Shown here: piece by piece, positions 1-7,556 of the stretch | Layout: each line of letters begins with the position of its first letter | Position numbering within the stretch: position 1 is the stretch's first letter | DNA from: CAZCAQ01 sp964563965 | Lineage (GTDB): Bacteria; Patescibacteriota; WWE3; UBA101185; UBA10185 | Assembly: GCA_964563965.1 (NCBI GenBank) | Contig: CAZLZI010000023.1 | Coordinates: forward strand, 1-14,243 | Direction of reading: 5' to 3' | DNA: 14,243 bases | Position numbers and translations under genes: made by a program | Notes under the pieces: model-generated | The model's database searches: none | The model's input: only the letters and a program-made list of their open reading frames with translations | Told to the model about the DNA's origin: nothing

Positions 1-1
1 T

Positions 2-133
2 AAACTATTCCCAAAACGGGCTTGTGCTTTGCTTTTTTTGCAAAGCGTCTCCTTTGTACCACACCTATTAGATGCGCCATCTAAACAATATCTAAATACT
101 CCTCATTGGTCAATAAAAACTACTGGGATATAA
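2..133 (+). CDS. Possible 3' tail of an upstream gene (uncertain)
   Basis: Reading frame 2 is open from the left edge to a TAA at 131-133 (43 codons), so it could be the C-terminal end of a + strand gene that starts outside the window. The translated tail has no motif I recognise. The stop would fall inside the -10 box of the next gene, which fits the very tight packing elsewhere in the window. Against it, the opposite strand also has a short open frame running off the left edge (ATG at 80 going left, a basic 27-residue peptide), and nothing visible decides between them. It is listed only so that the first 140 bases are not left blank. Confidence 0.25.
   Translation, partial: KLFPKRACALLFLQSVSFVPHLLDAPSKQYLNTPHWSIKTTGI
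26..46. repeat. Perfect 7-bp inverted repeat with T7 loop
   Basis: GCTTTGC at 26-32 and GCAAAGC at 40-46 are perfect inverted arms around a run of seven T (33-39). As RNA it would form a short hairpin. The T run is in the loop and not after the stem, so it is not a standard intrinsic terminator in either direction. A structural or regulatory role for the flanking genes is possible but not shown. Confidence 0.4.
68..84. repeat. Perfect 7-3-7 inverted repeat
   Basis: TTAGATG at 68-74 and CATCTAA at 78-84 form a perfect dyad around CGC. It lies 22 bases upstream of the -35-like element of the promoter for the first FemAB-like gene. It could be an operator or a weak transcript-end hairpin. No T tract follows on either strand, so a terminator is not favoured. 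Confidence 0.4.
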
Positions 134-134
134 T
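106..134 (+). promoter_or_regulatory. Sigma-70-type promoter for the surface gene block, predicted leaderless
   Basis: TTGGTC at 106-111 (-35-like), a 17-base spacer, and a perfect TATAAT at 129-134 make the best promoter in the window. The -10 box ends six bases before the GTG start at 141, so transcription should begin at or within a base or so of the start codon. No Shine-Dalgarno sequence is present. It probably drives the two FemAB-like genes and perhaps the hydrolase and cohesin-like genes after them. Confidence 0.7.
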
Positions 135-140
135 CAAAAG

Positions 141-1088
141 GTGCATAGACACATTATTCAATCCCCGGAATGGGGGAGGTTTAAAACTGAATACGGAAAC
201 ACATCTATTACTGTAGATAACAAAATACAGTATACAACCCATCCCATACCGCTAACTGACTATAAATATGCATATGCTCCAAAGATAAACACCTTCTCAT
301 TTGATTGGGATAAACTCAAAGACAGTTTAGTAAAAAATAAGTGTATAGCCATCAACTTTGACGTGCCTAATATCTTAAAAGGCAGTCCTGAACAACATAC
401 TGCCGAGGAAGTATTAATCAAACACACTTGCCGAAAAGCCCCCAGAGATACCTTTGCAAAATACAATATCTTACTGGACATCTCCCATGATGAAGAAACT
501 TTACTTAAAAACATGCACCATAAACATAGATACAATATTAAACATGCTACAAAACACGGAGTTAAAGTCTCTTTTGGTGAATCCTTAGAAGATTTTGATA
601 AGTTTTACGCCTTGTTTGAAAAGACTGCTGTTCGCCAAAAATATTATATACACCCCAAAGCGTATTACGAAAAGATTTGGAAAACATTTAAACCGCTAGA
701 CCTAGCTCATATAAGTACTGCGTATAGTGACCAAACTCCTATAGCATCTTGGATGCTTTTTACGTATAAGGATGTTTTGTACTACCCATATGGAGGGTCT
801 GATGACGCTTACAAAAACTTACAAGCAAGTACACTGCTCTCATGGGAGACAATAAAATTCGGGAAGAGATTGGGCTGTGCTACTTTTGATATGTGGGGAG
901 CTGCTCAAGATCCAATTGATACCAAAGATCCGTGGCATGGGTTTACAAACTTTAAACTGCGCTTTGGAGGAAAGCATGTTGAATACATGGATTCCTATGA
1001 CTATGTAGTAAACGAAACTCATTACAAACTTTTTAATACGGCAAATAATATCCGATGGAAATTACTGACACTCAAAAAGCTATTTTAG
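141..1088 (+). CDS. FemAB-family peptidoglycan bridge-type aminoacyltransferase (paralogue 1)
   Basis: A 315-residue protein of the FemA/FemB/FemX (GNAT-fold) family. Characterised members move amino acids from aminoacyl-tRNA onto the peptide stem of lipid II to build cross-bridges. Visible family signatures are the basic stretch around 128-140 (KHRYNIKHATKHG), YYPYGGS (214-220) followed by N226 and the QAS...SWE segment (228-236), DMWGA (250-254), and the closing GF..FKLRFGG (267-277). The usual length is 320-420, so this is a short but complete form without a clear coiled-coil insertion. The start is GTG, six bases after a TATAAT box, with no Shine-Dalgarno, so a leaderless message is likely. 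Its end overlaps the next, paralogous gene by 34 bases. The exact acceptor and amino acid cannot be read from sequence. Confidence 0.85.
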   Translation: MHRHIIQSPEWGRFKTEYGNTSITVDNKIQYTTHPIPLTDYKYAYAPKINTFSFDWDKLKDSLVKNKCIAINFDVPNILKGSPEQHTAEEVLIKHTCRKAPRDTFAKYNILLDISHDEETLLKNMHHKHRYNIKHATKHGVKVSFGESLEDFDKFYALFEKTAVRQKYYIHPKAYYEKIWKTFKPLDLAHISTAYSDQTPIASWMLFTYKDVLYYPYGGSDDAYKNLQASTLLSWETIKFGKRLGCATFDMWGAAQDPIDTKDPWHGFTNFKLRFGGKHVEYMDSYDYVVNETHYKLFNTANNIRWKLLTLKKLF

Positions 1089-1981
1089 AGATTGAGGACA
1101 TCAGGCAATCAGACGCGTGGTTTGAGTTTTTAAAGCTATACGGATGGAAAAAACTCACGATAAATAAAAAAATAAATGTGGCAATGCTAAAAACTCCTTT
1201 TGGTCAATTTGCAAAAATACAACGTGCTGGTAACATAACACACCAAGACTTATCCAAGATAAACAATGTATTGCACAAAGAAAAGTCGCTATTTATTAAA
1301 ATAGAACCGTCGCTGATCCAAGATCTAGATTTACTAGATAGCAACGACTTTCGAAAATCACGTGGTTTTATGGCACCACCATCGACGCTATTCATTGATT
1401 TGGGACAAAAAGAAAACGACCTGTGGAATAGCTTTTCTCACAGTGCTAAATACTCAATACGACGTGCAGTACGTGAAAAAGCTAGAGTTGAAAGAATAAT
1501 TGCACCTGATGAAAAACAATTGCAGTATTTCTACGAGTTAATTAAACAAACAACTAGACATAAGAGATTTTCAACAATAAGCCTTCCCAATTTGATTGCT
1601 ACTACAACAATATTTAAAAACAATAGTATTTTATTCCTTGTATACAACGATCAAAATGAACTACAAGGTGGAAAATATTTTCTGACTTATAAATCATGTG
1701 TATGGTACATGTACGGGGGCACAAGTGATGAGGGACGAAAAAGCAAAAGTGGCTACAATTTGGTATGGGAATCATTCCTAGGTTTAAAGAGATTGGGCTT
1801 TGAATGGCTTGATTTTGAAGGAGTGGATGATTCGAGGTACTCAAACACCCGTCAGTGGGGAGGCTTTTCTCACTTTAAGGAAAAGTTTGGGGGTGTTGTT
1901 ATTCAATTTCCTTATCCAAGAATTAAATATTATTCAAGATTATTTAAGATTGCAACACGATTCGCACGAACGGATGTCTAG
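1055..1981 (+). CDS. FemAB-family aminoacyltransferase (paralogue 2)
   Basis: A second FemAB/FemX-like protein of 308 residues, diverged from the first. Shared signatures are the AKYSIRRAVREKA basic helix (131-143), WYMYGGTS (217-224), the YNLVWES segment (234-240), WLDFEGVDD (251-259) in the place of DMWGA, and GGFSHFKEKFGG (269-280). The N-terminal region (IRQSDAWFEFLKLYGW, 16-31) is typical of the family. The ATG at 1055 lies inside the end of paralogue 1 (34-base overlap). I kept it because the reading continues smoothly into family-like sequence, but no Shine-Dalgarno supports it, so a later start is not excluded. Tandem FemAB paralogues often add successive residues or form a pair (known for FemA/FemB); whether these cooperate is inference. 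Confidence 0.82.
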   Translation: MEITDTQKAILEIEDIRQSDAWFEFLKLYGWKKLTINKKINVAMLKTPFGQFAKIQRAGNITHQDLSKINNVLHKEKSLFIKIEPSLIQDLDLLDSNDFRKSRGFMAPPSTLFIDLGQKENDLWNSFSHSAKYSIRRAVREKARVERIIAPDEKQLQYFYELIKQTTRHKRFSTISLPNLIATTTIFKNNSILFLVYNDQNELQGGKYFLTYKSCVWYMYGGTSDEGRKSKSGYNLVWESFLGLKRLGFEWLDFEGVDDSRYSNTRQWGGFSHFKEKFGGVVIQFPYPRIKYYSRLFKIATRFARTDV

Positions 1982-2020
1982 TAATTCCCTAGCTAAATTG
2001 ATAAGCTAATAACAAATTAT

Positions 2021-3664
2021 ATGACCCATGCCCAACATACTTACATAAGACTTTTGCTGTTTATTTTGTGCATATTTATAGTGCTAACAAAGGTTTCTGT
2101 GGCTAAAGCTGCGACAGTCTTAACCTGTCAATTAGATAACAAAATTATGGAATCACAGGCAAAGATTGCAGGAATTGCATCAAACACACAAGCGTTGACA
2201 ACGCTAGCGTTAGTTGACAAGTTTGTAAACATAATAAAAGATAACGGGGTAAAAAAGACAACGCGCAACTTACGCTGGGATTTGATAGAACAAAGCAAGG
2301 GTACATACACATGGGATGTAGCTCATTTAGGAACTGGATTCGCAGATACTATAACAAATAAGTTACCAAGTGACACAGTTATCTTCAAACTTGTGTACTC
2401 TGCGAAATGGGCATCGAGCAATCCCACACATCCACGCTATTGGGGCAGTGTGCCTACAGATATGGATGCATGGAGAGAGTTTGTTCGACAAGCTGTAAAA
2501 AGATATGGGTACGGAGAAGGAGGAGCCAGCAAGGTTAAAGATTGGGAAATCTGGAACGAACCCAATGTTTATGAATATTGGTGGGGTACTAAGGAAGAAT
2601 ATGTTAACCTGCTTAATACAACGTACGACACTATAAAAGCCACCGATTCACAATCAATTGTTTGGGGACCTGCTTTGGTGCTGTGGCCCCAAGTCTTAGT
2701 TAAAACAAACAATGGATATAGGATACCGATTAAGGGAGAGGCGATGTACGATAAAAATCAAAAACTGTGGGACTTATTTTACTTAATCTTAGATGAAGGA
2801 AAATTTGACGGATACTCATACCACGTGTACGGTTCGTCACAAGACGCCTACGATGTGACTTTGGCCATATCCAATAAACTTAGAGAATACCCAAAACATG
2901 CAAACAAAAGGTTGCTACTTTCAGAGACCAATCTGAAAGTTGGACTCCCTAACTGGGAGACGGACTGTCCATATGGACCCGAACCCCAACAAGCAAATGA
3001 AGATCAAAAGAGACAAATATTACAACAGAGGTATGCCTGTACGTTTAATGCGGGAGCTGACATTGTTTTGTGGTTTCCTTTACAAAATCGTGTTAACAAC
3101 AATTGCCCTGGTGGAAGTCTAAATGACGGGGTAGTAACAAAAGAGCTAGATTCGTTGCCGGCACTGGCAAGTTTAAAAGAAGTAACAGAAGTAATTGAAA
3201 GAAGAACATACGCATGTAGTGTGCCTAATAGCGTAACAATGGCAGAGGCATGTACTCAACAAGGTTATAGGGTTACAATTGTATGGAACATTATTGAAGC
3301 AGCAACTCAATATGTGGTTGCCTATGACGATGATTCTAGTTTCTGGTCGGATTTTAATAGTAACCGTGAATATGGAGAGATGGTCAAGTGGGAAACTACA
3401 AATAAAACTAGTTGGTATAAAGAATTTCAAGACAACACACAAAGATACTTCGCAGTAAGAGTGGGTAAAAGCCCTTTGTGTACGCCGGACAGGTCGAAGT
3501 ACAGCACAGTACTAAAAACAAACGCACCAATTTGTAGAGAGGAAGATCTGAACAGAGATAATTTTATAAACATAGAAGACTATGAACTACTCAAGAGAAA
3601 CTTTTCATTCGAAAAACACGTACTCTTTAATAAGATAGTCAAATATTTCAACACAGGTTATTAA
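2021..3664 (+). CDS. Secreted GH39-like glycoside hydrolase with C-terminal dockerin-like repeat
   Basis: A 547-residue exported enzyme. Residues 9-28 form a signal-peptide core with likely cleavage after AKA (28-30). Residues about 55-390 look like a clan GH-A (beta/alpha)8 barrel close to GH39 (beta-xylosidase, alpha-L-iduronidase and PslG-type enzymes): WNEPN at 178-182 gives acid/base Glu180, SETN at 301-304 gives likely nucleophile Glu302, and YSYHVYG (265-271) supplies the conserved His. A beta-rich linker domain (about 395-505) with paired cysteines follows. Residues 509-520 read D-L-N-R-D-N-F-I-N-I-E-D, a calcium-binding loop with ligands at positions 1, 3, 5, 9 and 12 followed by YELLKRNF, as in dockerin repeats. 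Only one repeat is clear; classical type I dockerins have two. It lies 39 bases after the FemAB gene and 3 bases before a cohesin-like gene. There is no clear Shine-Dalgarno. Substrate is unknown; xylan or an exopolysaccharide are possibilities. Confidence 0.8.
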   Translation: MTHAQHTYIRLLLFILCIFIVLTKVSVAKAATVLTCQLDNKIMESQAKIAGIASNTQALTTLALVDKFVNIIKDNGVKKTTRNLRWDLIEQSKGTYTWDVAHLGTGFADTITNKLPSDTVIFKLVYSAKWASSNPTHPRYWGSVPTDMDAWREFVRQAVKRYGYGEGGASKVKDWEIWNEPNVYEYWWGTKEEYVNLLNTTYDTIKATDSQSIVWGPALVLWPQVLVKTNNGYRIPIKGEAMYDKNQKLWDLFYLILDEGKFDGYSYHVYGSSQDAYDVTLAISNKLREYPKHANKRLLLSETNLKVGLPNWETDCPYGPEPQQANEDQKRQILQQRYACTFNAGADIVLWFPLQNRVNNNCPGGSLNDGVVTKELDSLPALASLKEVTEVIERRTYACSVPNSVTMAEACTQQGYRVTIVWNIIEAATQYVVAYDDDSSFWSDFNSNREYGEMVKWETTNKTSWYKEFQDNTQRYFAVRVGKSPLCTPDRSKYSTVLKTNAPICREEDLNRDNFINIEDYELLKRNFSFEKHVLFNKIVKYFNTGY

Positions 3665-3667
3665 AAA

Positions 3668-4693
3668 ATGATAATTATTAAAATTCTAACTTCATTTCTT
3701 GCACCTAAAAGACTCATCGCCTTCTTCATTATCGGATCAATCTTATTTGGTATTTATAGATTTCAAAAGCTTGAAGCACCGCTAAATAAAGGCGTTCAAG
3801 GCATACAGACTGCGTCCGGAGTAATGCTATCCTTTGGTGATCAAATACATCCACAAATCACAAATTTGCGCATACTGCCGGGCGAAAGCAAGTCTTTTTA
3901 CATATGGCTTGAAAGCAACACAGAGCAAAGTTTAACTAATTTTGGAATAACTCTTCTATACAATCCTAACACCATACAATCAATTAACATTGAGCCAACT
4001 AAATGGGGAGAAGCCTCCCCTTTGGTACTGGGCAATGACAGATCTACAACTGAATTTATGGGGAAAGACTATCAAACCCTCACACTTTCTGTCGGCAGTC
4101 CTTGCACACCGGAGCGCTGTATAAAACTAACTTCTAGAAAAACTCGAATTGCAAAAGTTACAGTCACGGCGCAAAACACACCTCTGGAAAAGGATGAGAT
4201 ACTTATTCACTCTAATAGTGTAGTTATGGGGCTTAACCAGACAGATAATTTATTCAAACCAGATATTAAAGTAACAACTCTTACTATTAATAAAACTTTT
4301 CCACAAAGCAACCAACTATCAATCAGAGCTCGAGCATTAGGACCTAACCAAAACACAACCTTGATGGAATTACAGATACGCACAGCACAGGGGACCTATG
4401 TACCACTGCACAGATTTAACATCTCTGGTAAGACATATAGTGAATACAGCTATACCAGCGCTAGGCCTCTTGCGCCTAATATACTTAGATTTAAATTCCT
4501 AAGTGATGCAGGCGCCAGTAAAGACCTAGAAATAGATTACATCAAGATCGGAGACTACATTTATCAAACTGAAGAACAAACAACATTCTCGACAGGAACG
4601 TGGCAGAATCAGACACTAGGATGCTCAGGTGGGTTTTCTCAATCACAAGTACTTCACTGTAATGGTTATTTTGAATTTTTTAAAAGCTTATAA
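3668..4693 (+). CDS. Membrane-anchored protein with cohesin-like domain and CBM36/60-like module
   Basis: A 341-residue surface protein. Residues 15-31 form an uncleaved-looking N-terminal membrane anchor after a basic start. Residues about 52-207 resemble a cohesin-type beta-sandwich: an ILPGES.SF start (69-77), the LTNFGITLLYNPNTIQSINIEP segment (89-110) matching the 'G-x-x-f-x-l-x-Y-D-p-x-x-L' core of cohesins, and IAKVTVTA (161-168) in the place of the late beta strand. Residues about 215-338 match the pattern of calcium-dependent xylan-binding modules of the CBM36/60 type: LSIRARA (217-223), KDLEIDYIKIG (285-295), TGTWQNQ (309-315), and paired Cys319/Cys331 in GC and LHCNGYFEF. It starts three bases after the dockerin-bearing hydrolase gene ends, so it is almost certainly co-transcribed, and a physical dockerin-cohesin partnership is an obvious inference. 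Family assignments are from pattern memory without a search. Confidence 0.65.
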   Translation: MIIIKILTSFLAPKRLIAFFIIGSILFGIYRFQKLEAPLNKGVQGIQTASGVMLSFGDQIHPQITNLRILPGESKSFYIWLESNTEQSLTNFGITLLYNPNTIQSINIEPTKWGEASPLVLGNDRSTTEFMGKDYQTLTLSVGSPCTPERCIKLTSRKTRIAKVTVTAQNTPLEKDEILIHSNSVVMGLNQTDNLFKPDIKVTTLTINKTFPQSNQLSIRARALGPNQNTTLMELQIRTAQGTYVPLHRFNISGKTYSEYSYTSARPLAPNILRFKFLSDAGASKDLEIDYIKIGDYIYQTEEQTTFSTGTWQNQTLGCSGGFSQSQVLHCNGYFEFFKSL

Positions 4694-4696
4694 AAG

Positions 4697-7555
4697 CTAT
4701 CGATACGCAGCATATGGACATATGTTTCTGTAGTCACACCATTTGCAGATCATTCCTGGGTTTGGTTTAAAGTTACCTGCATTTATTTCTTGTGCTGTAT
4801 CCAGAATTCTCTTTTTACTTGCCTCAATTAAAGCCGGATTTGCAGTAAATGACATCTTCTCCCCCGACTCGAGGAAATAGTACGTAAGTTTTACGGGAGT
4901 TAACCTCATGGCATTAATAACACCATATGCATATATATTTAATTGATCATCAGTATCCCCACCTTTATTTTTTGAGGAACCCGTTTTGTAATCTAGTATT
5001 TCCACCCCACCCTCAACCTCATCAATGCGATCAATCTTACCTATAAACTTTGTACCTTCGAGATAAAGTTTAAAACTTTTTTCAATGGCAATGTGTTTAA
5101 CACTCTTTGAGCTATTTTCTTTGTAGTAATTTTCCAGAAGTGTTTTTCCTTGTTCAAAACGAAGTCTCTCATGGTCTTTATCCAAATAGCCGGCAGGTAC
5201 CCATGCCTCTTTATAATACTCAAACAACATAGCTAAATCAGGAGTCTGCCCAAGCAGTCGCTTGGTATGATATTCCTTCAATGTTTCATGCATACTCTGC
5301 CCAAAGCTTAGTACATGACTCGGAGGAGAAGGAATATTTAACACATATCTAAATTTGTATTGTAAGCCACAATTCGTATAGGTATCTATCTGCGAAAAAC
5401 TTAAAACATCAGGAACGGCAAGTGTAGGTAAGTTATGTAAAGAAGGTCGTTTGTAGCCACTCTCTACGCCAAAAAGACCTAGTTGGGAGGCATCAGAAAG
5501 AGTACTTGTCGCAATATCCTCAATTGCATACCCTGTTTCTAACAGAAAACCACTAGGTACCGTTTTTTTCTTCCCTCCATAGTCTTTTGCAAAAGTCATA
5601 TACAATCTTTTCTTAGCTCTTGTCATGCCTACATAAAACAGACGACGTTCTTCAGCAATGTGCGTGTCTCCCTCAGGCACTTCCTCTTTCAACAGCGCAT
5701 CCGGGATGGCGATAGCGGGTCGCCTGTTGCTAGATGGAAATCTTGAAGCGATAAGATTTACCATAAATACACACGCAAACTCAAGACCTTTAGAAGCATG
5801 AACAGTTAGAAGACTGATAGTATCAATGTCTTCAATTTCTGCTTGGCCTGGATTGTCTCCTGCCTCAAGAAGATACTCGAGTTCATCTATGTAATCTATA
5901 ATTGTTGGTATTTCTTTTTTATCAGCAGTAAACTGAGCTTCAAATCTCTTAACTGTACCTAGAAACATATCTAAATTCTTAATAGCAAGTTGTGTTTCTA
6001 TAGACTCCTCTTTCAAGAAAGCTGTAATGTAGTTTAAATCCGTCAAAACCTCATAGACAAAAGTTGCTGGCGTAAGCTTTAGAATCCAAGTTTGGTATTT
6101 CCTAATTCTGTCACAGAAACTTGAAGCTTGAGGGGAGTTAATGGCTTGAAGAACATCCCAAACACTCTCTCGTTTCTTTCTTGCTATAGCTAAAAACCCA
6201 GCAATAACATCTGGCGTAAATGCAAAGGCATCTATACTTAGCACTCGTACTATGTGATCATCGCTAAACGGATTGGTAATAAAATACAATAGATCTATAA
6301 CACTTTTAATTTCAGGTTTATCATATAGTCCTCTATTACCTACCAACTGATAGGGCAGTCCGTGTTTTCTTAAACCTAAAACAAAAGCATCAAGAGATGC
6401 ATTTGATCTCGCAATAATAGCAATGTCTTTATAGGTGAACCCTTCTGGTGATGCTAAAAGCTGTAAGATTTCCTGCATCACAAACTCGACCTCATCAAAC
6501 TGTGTTTCAAGAGATACTATTCTAGGTTTGATCAATTTTATGTCGCTGTTACTAGTTAGCTTTTTAGAGATATTAAGTCTACTCTCTAAAGTTTCGGGAT
6601 TGTTGTTTTGAATAACTTTGTATGAGCTATCTAGTATTGCTTGCGTTGATCTATAGTTTAAAGTAAGGGTTACCATCCCAGCATCTTTATAATCAGTCAT
6701 AAACCCTAGAATGTTAGCAACCGCAGCACCTCTAAATTTATAGATGGATTGTGAATCATCTCCCACAACTAGAAGAGAACGTTTAGAGGTCTCGCTTGCA
6801 GGATATAACAGCTTAATGAGCTGGTATTGACCAAAGTTAGTATCTTGAAATTCATCGACAAGTATATGACTAAACATATCTTTATAAAGCTTTAAGACAT
6901 TTGGCCGCTTGGTGAATAGTTCATAGGTATAAGCCACAAGGTCTCCAAACGAAAGGGCTGCTTCATCGGCTTTTATCTGTTGGAATGTCTTATAAATATG
7001 AGCTAACTCATTCCATTTTATGCGTTCCATATTTGTAACCTCGTCTATGTCGAAAGAGAACTGTTGAGCATAGCTTTCCAGATCGGTAACTGAAATAGTT
7101 TCATCTTGAAGTCTGGATATAAATTCAAGTATATCTGTAATAAATTTTGTTGGATTACCAAGAGGTCTAAAGTAAGCAAGATCGAATTTAAATAAATGTT
7201 TTCTAAATAACAACCATTCATAAGGTTTTGTTAAAATTCTAAATTTTGTATTAAGTCCTATTTCATAGCCATGCCGTTTTAAAACACGCTCGGCAAATGC
7301 GTGAAAAGTGCAAACCCAAGGTTCTTCATAGCCAAGCGGCATAACTTCATCAAGTCTATTGACCATTTCTTGTGCTGCCTTGTCTGTAAATGTCAATGCA
7401 AGAACATTTGTAGGATTTATAGATTTGGTTTGTATTAAATGTTTAATGCGATCTGTGATAATACGAGTCTTACCAGTCCCAGCGCCTGCGATGACAAGAA
7501 GGGGGCCACGCTCGAAATAGACAGCTTTTTGCTGTGCTTCATTAAGATTAGTCAT
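4697..7555 (-). CDS. UvrD/PcrA-like superfamily 1 helicase fused to Fe-S PD-(D/E)XK nuclease
   Basis: A 952-residue ATP-dependent 3'-5' DNA helicase-nuclease. Helicase motifs in order: Q-motif LNEAQQKAV (4-12), Walker A GAGTGKT (24-30), motif Ia ALTFTDKAA (53-61), Walker B VDEFQDTN (233-240), motif III GDDSQSIYKFRG (265-276), motif IV LNYRST (299-304), motif V TVHASKGLEF (584-593), motif VI RRLFYVGMTRAKK (637-649). The C-terminal domain (about 716-952) is a RecB/AddB/Cas4-type nuclease: His756, Asp842 (GKIDRID), Asp855-Tyr-Lys857 (LDYKTG), Gln871-x3-Tyr875, and an iron-sulphur cluster set Cys729, Cys937, Cys940, Cys946. This architecture fits double-strand-break end processing (AddAB/AdnAB/RecBCD-like). 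It starts one base after the rmuC stop, so the two are translationally coupled. Its 3' end lies 3 bases from the convergent cohesin-like gene. The name PcrA/UvrD alone would miss the nuclease. Confidence 0.93.
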   Translation of the reverse strand: MTNLNEAQQKAVYFERGPLLVIAGAGTGKTRIITDRIKHLIQTKSINPTNVLALTFTDKAAQEMVNRLDEVMPLGYEEPWVCTFHAFAERVLKRHGYEIGLNTKFRILTKPYEWLLFRKHLFKFDLAYFRPLGNPTKFITDILEFISRLQDETISVTDLESYAQQFSFDIDEVTNMERIKWNELAHIYKTFQQIKADEAALSFGDLVAYTYELFTKRPNVLKLYKDMFSHILVDEFQDTNFGQYQLIKLLYPASETSKRSLLVVGDDSQSIYKFRGAAVANILGFMTDYKDAGMVTLTLNYRSTQAILDSSYKVIQNNNPETLESRLNISKKLTSNSDIKLIKPRIVSLETQFDEVEFVMQEILQLLASPEGFTYKDIAIIARSNASLDAFVLGLRKHGLPYQLVGNRGLYDKPEIKSVIDLLYFITNPFSDDHIVRVLSIDAFAFTPDVIAGFLAIARKKRESVWDVLQAINSPQASSFCDRIRKYQTWILKLTPATFVYEVLTDLNYITAFLKEESIETQLAIKNLDMFLGTVKRFEAQFTADKKEIPTIIDYIDELEYLLEAGDNPGQAEIEDIDTISLLTVHASKGLEFACVFMVNLIASRFPSSNRRPAIAIPDALLKEEVPEGDTHIAEERRLFYVGMTRAKKRLYMTFAKDYGGKKKTVPSGFLLETGYAIEDIATSTLSDASQLGLFGVESGYKRPSLHNLPTLAVPDVLSFSQIDTYTNCGLQYKFRYVLNIPSPPSHVLSFGQSMHETLKEYHTKRLLGQTPDLAMLFEYYKEAWVPAGYLDKDHERLRFEQGKTLLENYYKENSSKSVKHIAIEKSFKLYLEGTKFIGKIDRIDEVEGGVEILDYKTGSSKNKGGDTDDQLNIYAYGVINAMRLTPVKLTYYFLESGEKMSFTANPALIEASKKRILDTAQEINAGNFKPNPGMICKWCDYRNICPYAAYR

Positions 7556-7556
7556 A

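Noticed and set aside
1..80. Short - strand open frame from ATG at 80 off the left edge
   Set aside because: Only 27 codons are visible, with no convincing promoter or Shine-Dalgarno and a competing + strand frame; it cannot be supported.
3173..3442. Open frame on the - strand under the hydrolase linker region
   Set aside because: It is entirely inside the hydrolase gene, has cysteine- and isoleucine-rich random-looking sequence and no initiation signal.
4670..4700. Bidirectional terminator between the cohesin-like gene and the helicase
   Set aside because: Only a five-base A/T stem around AAGCTT can be drawn; it is too weak to call.
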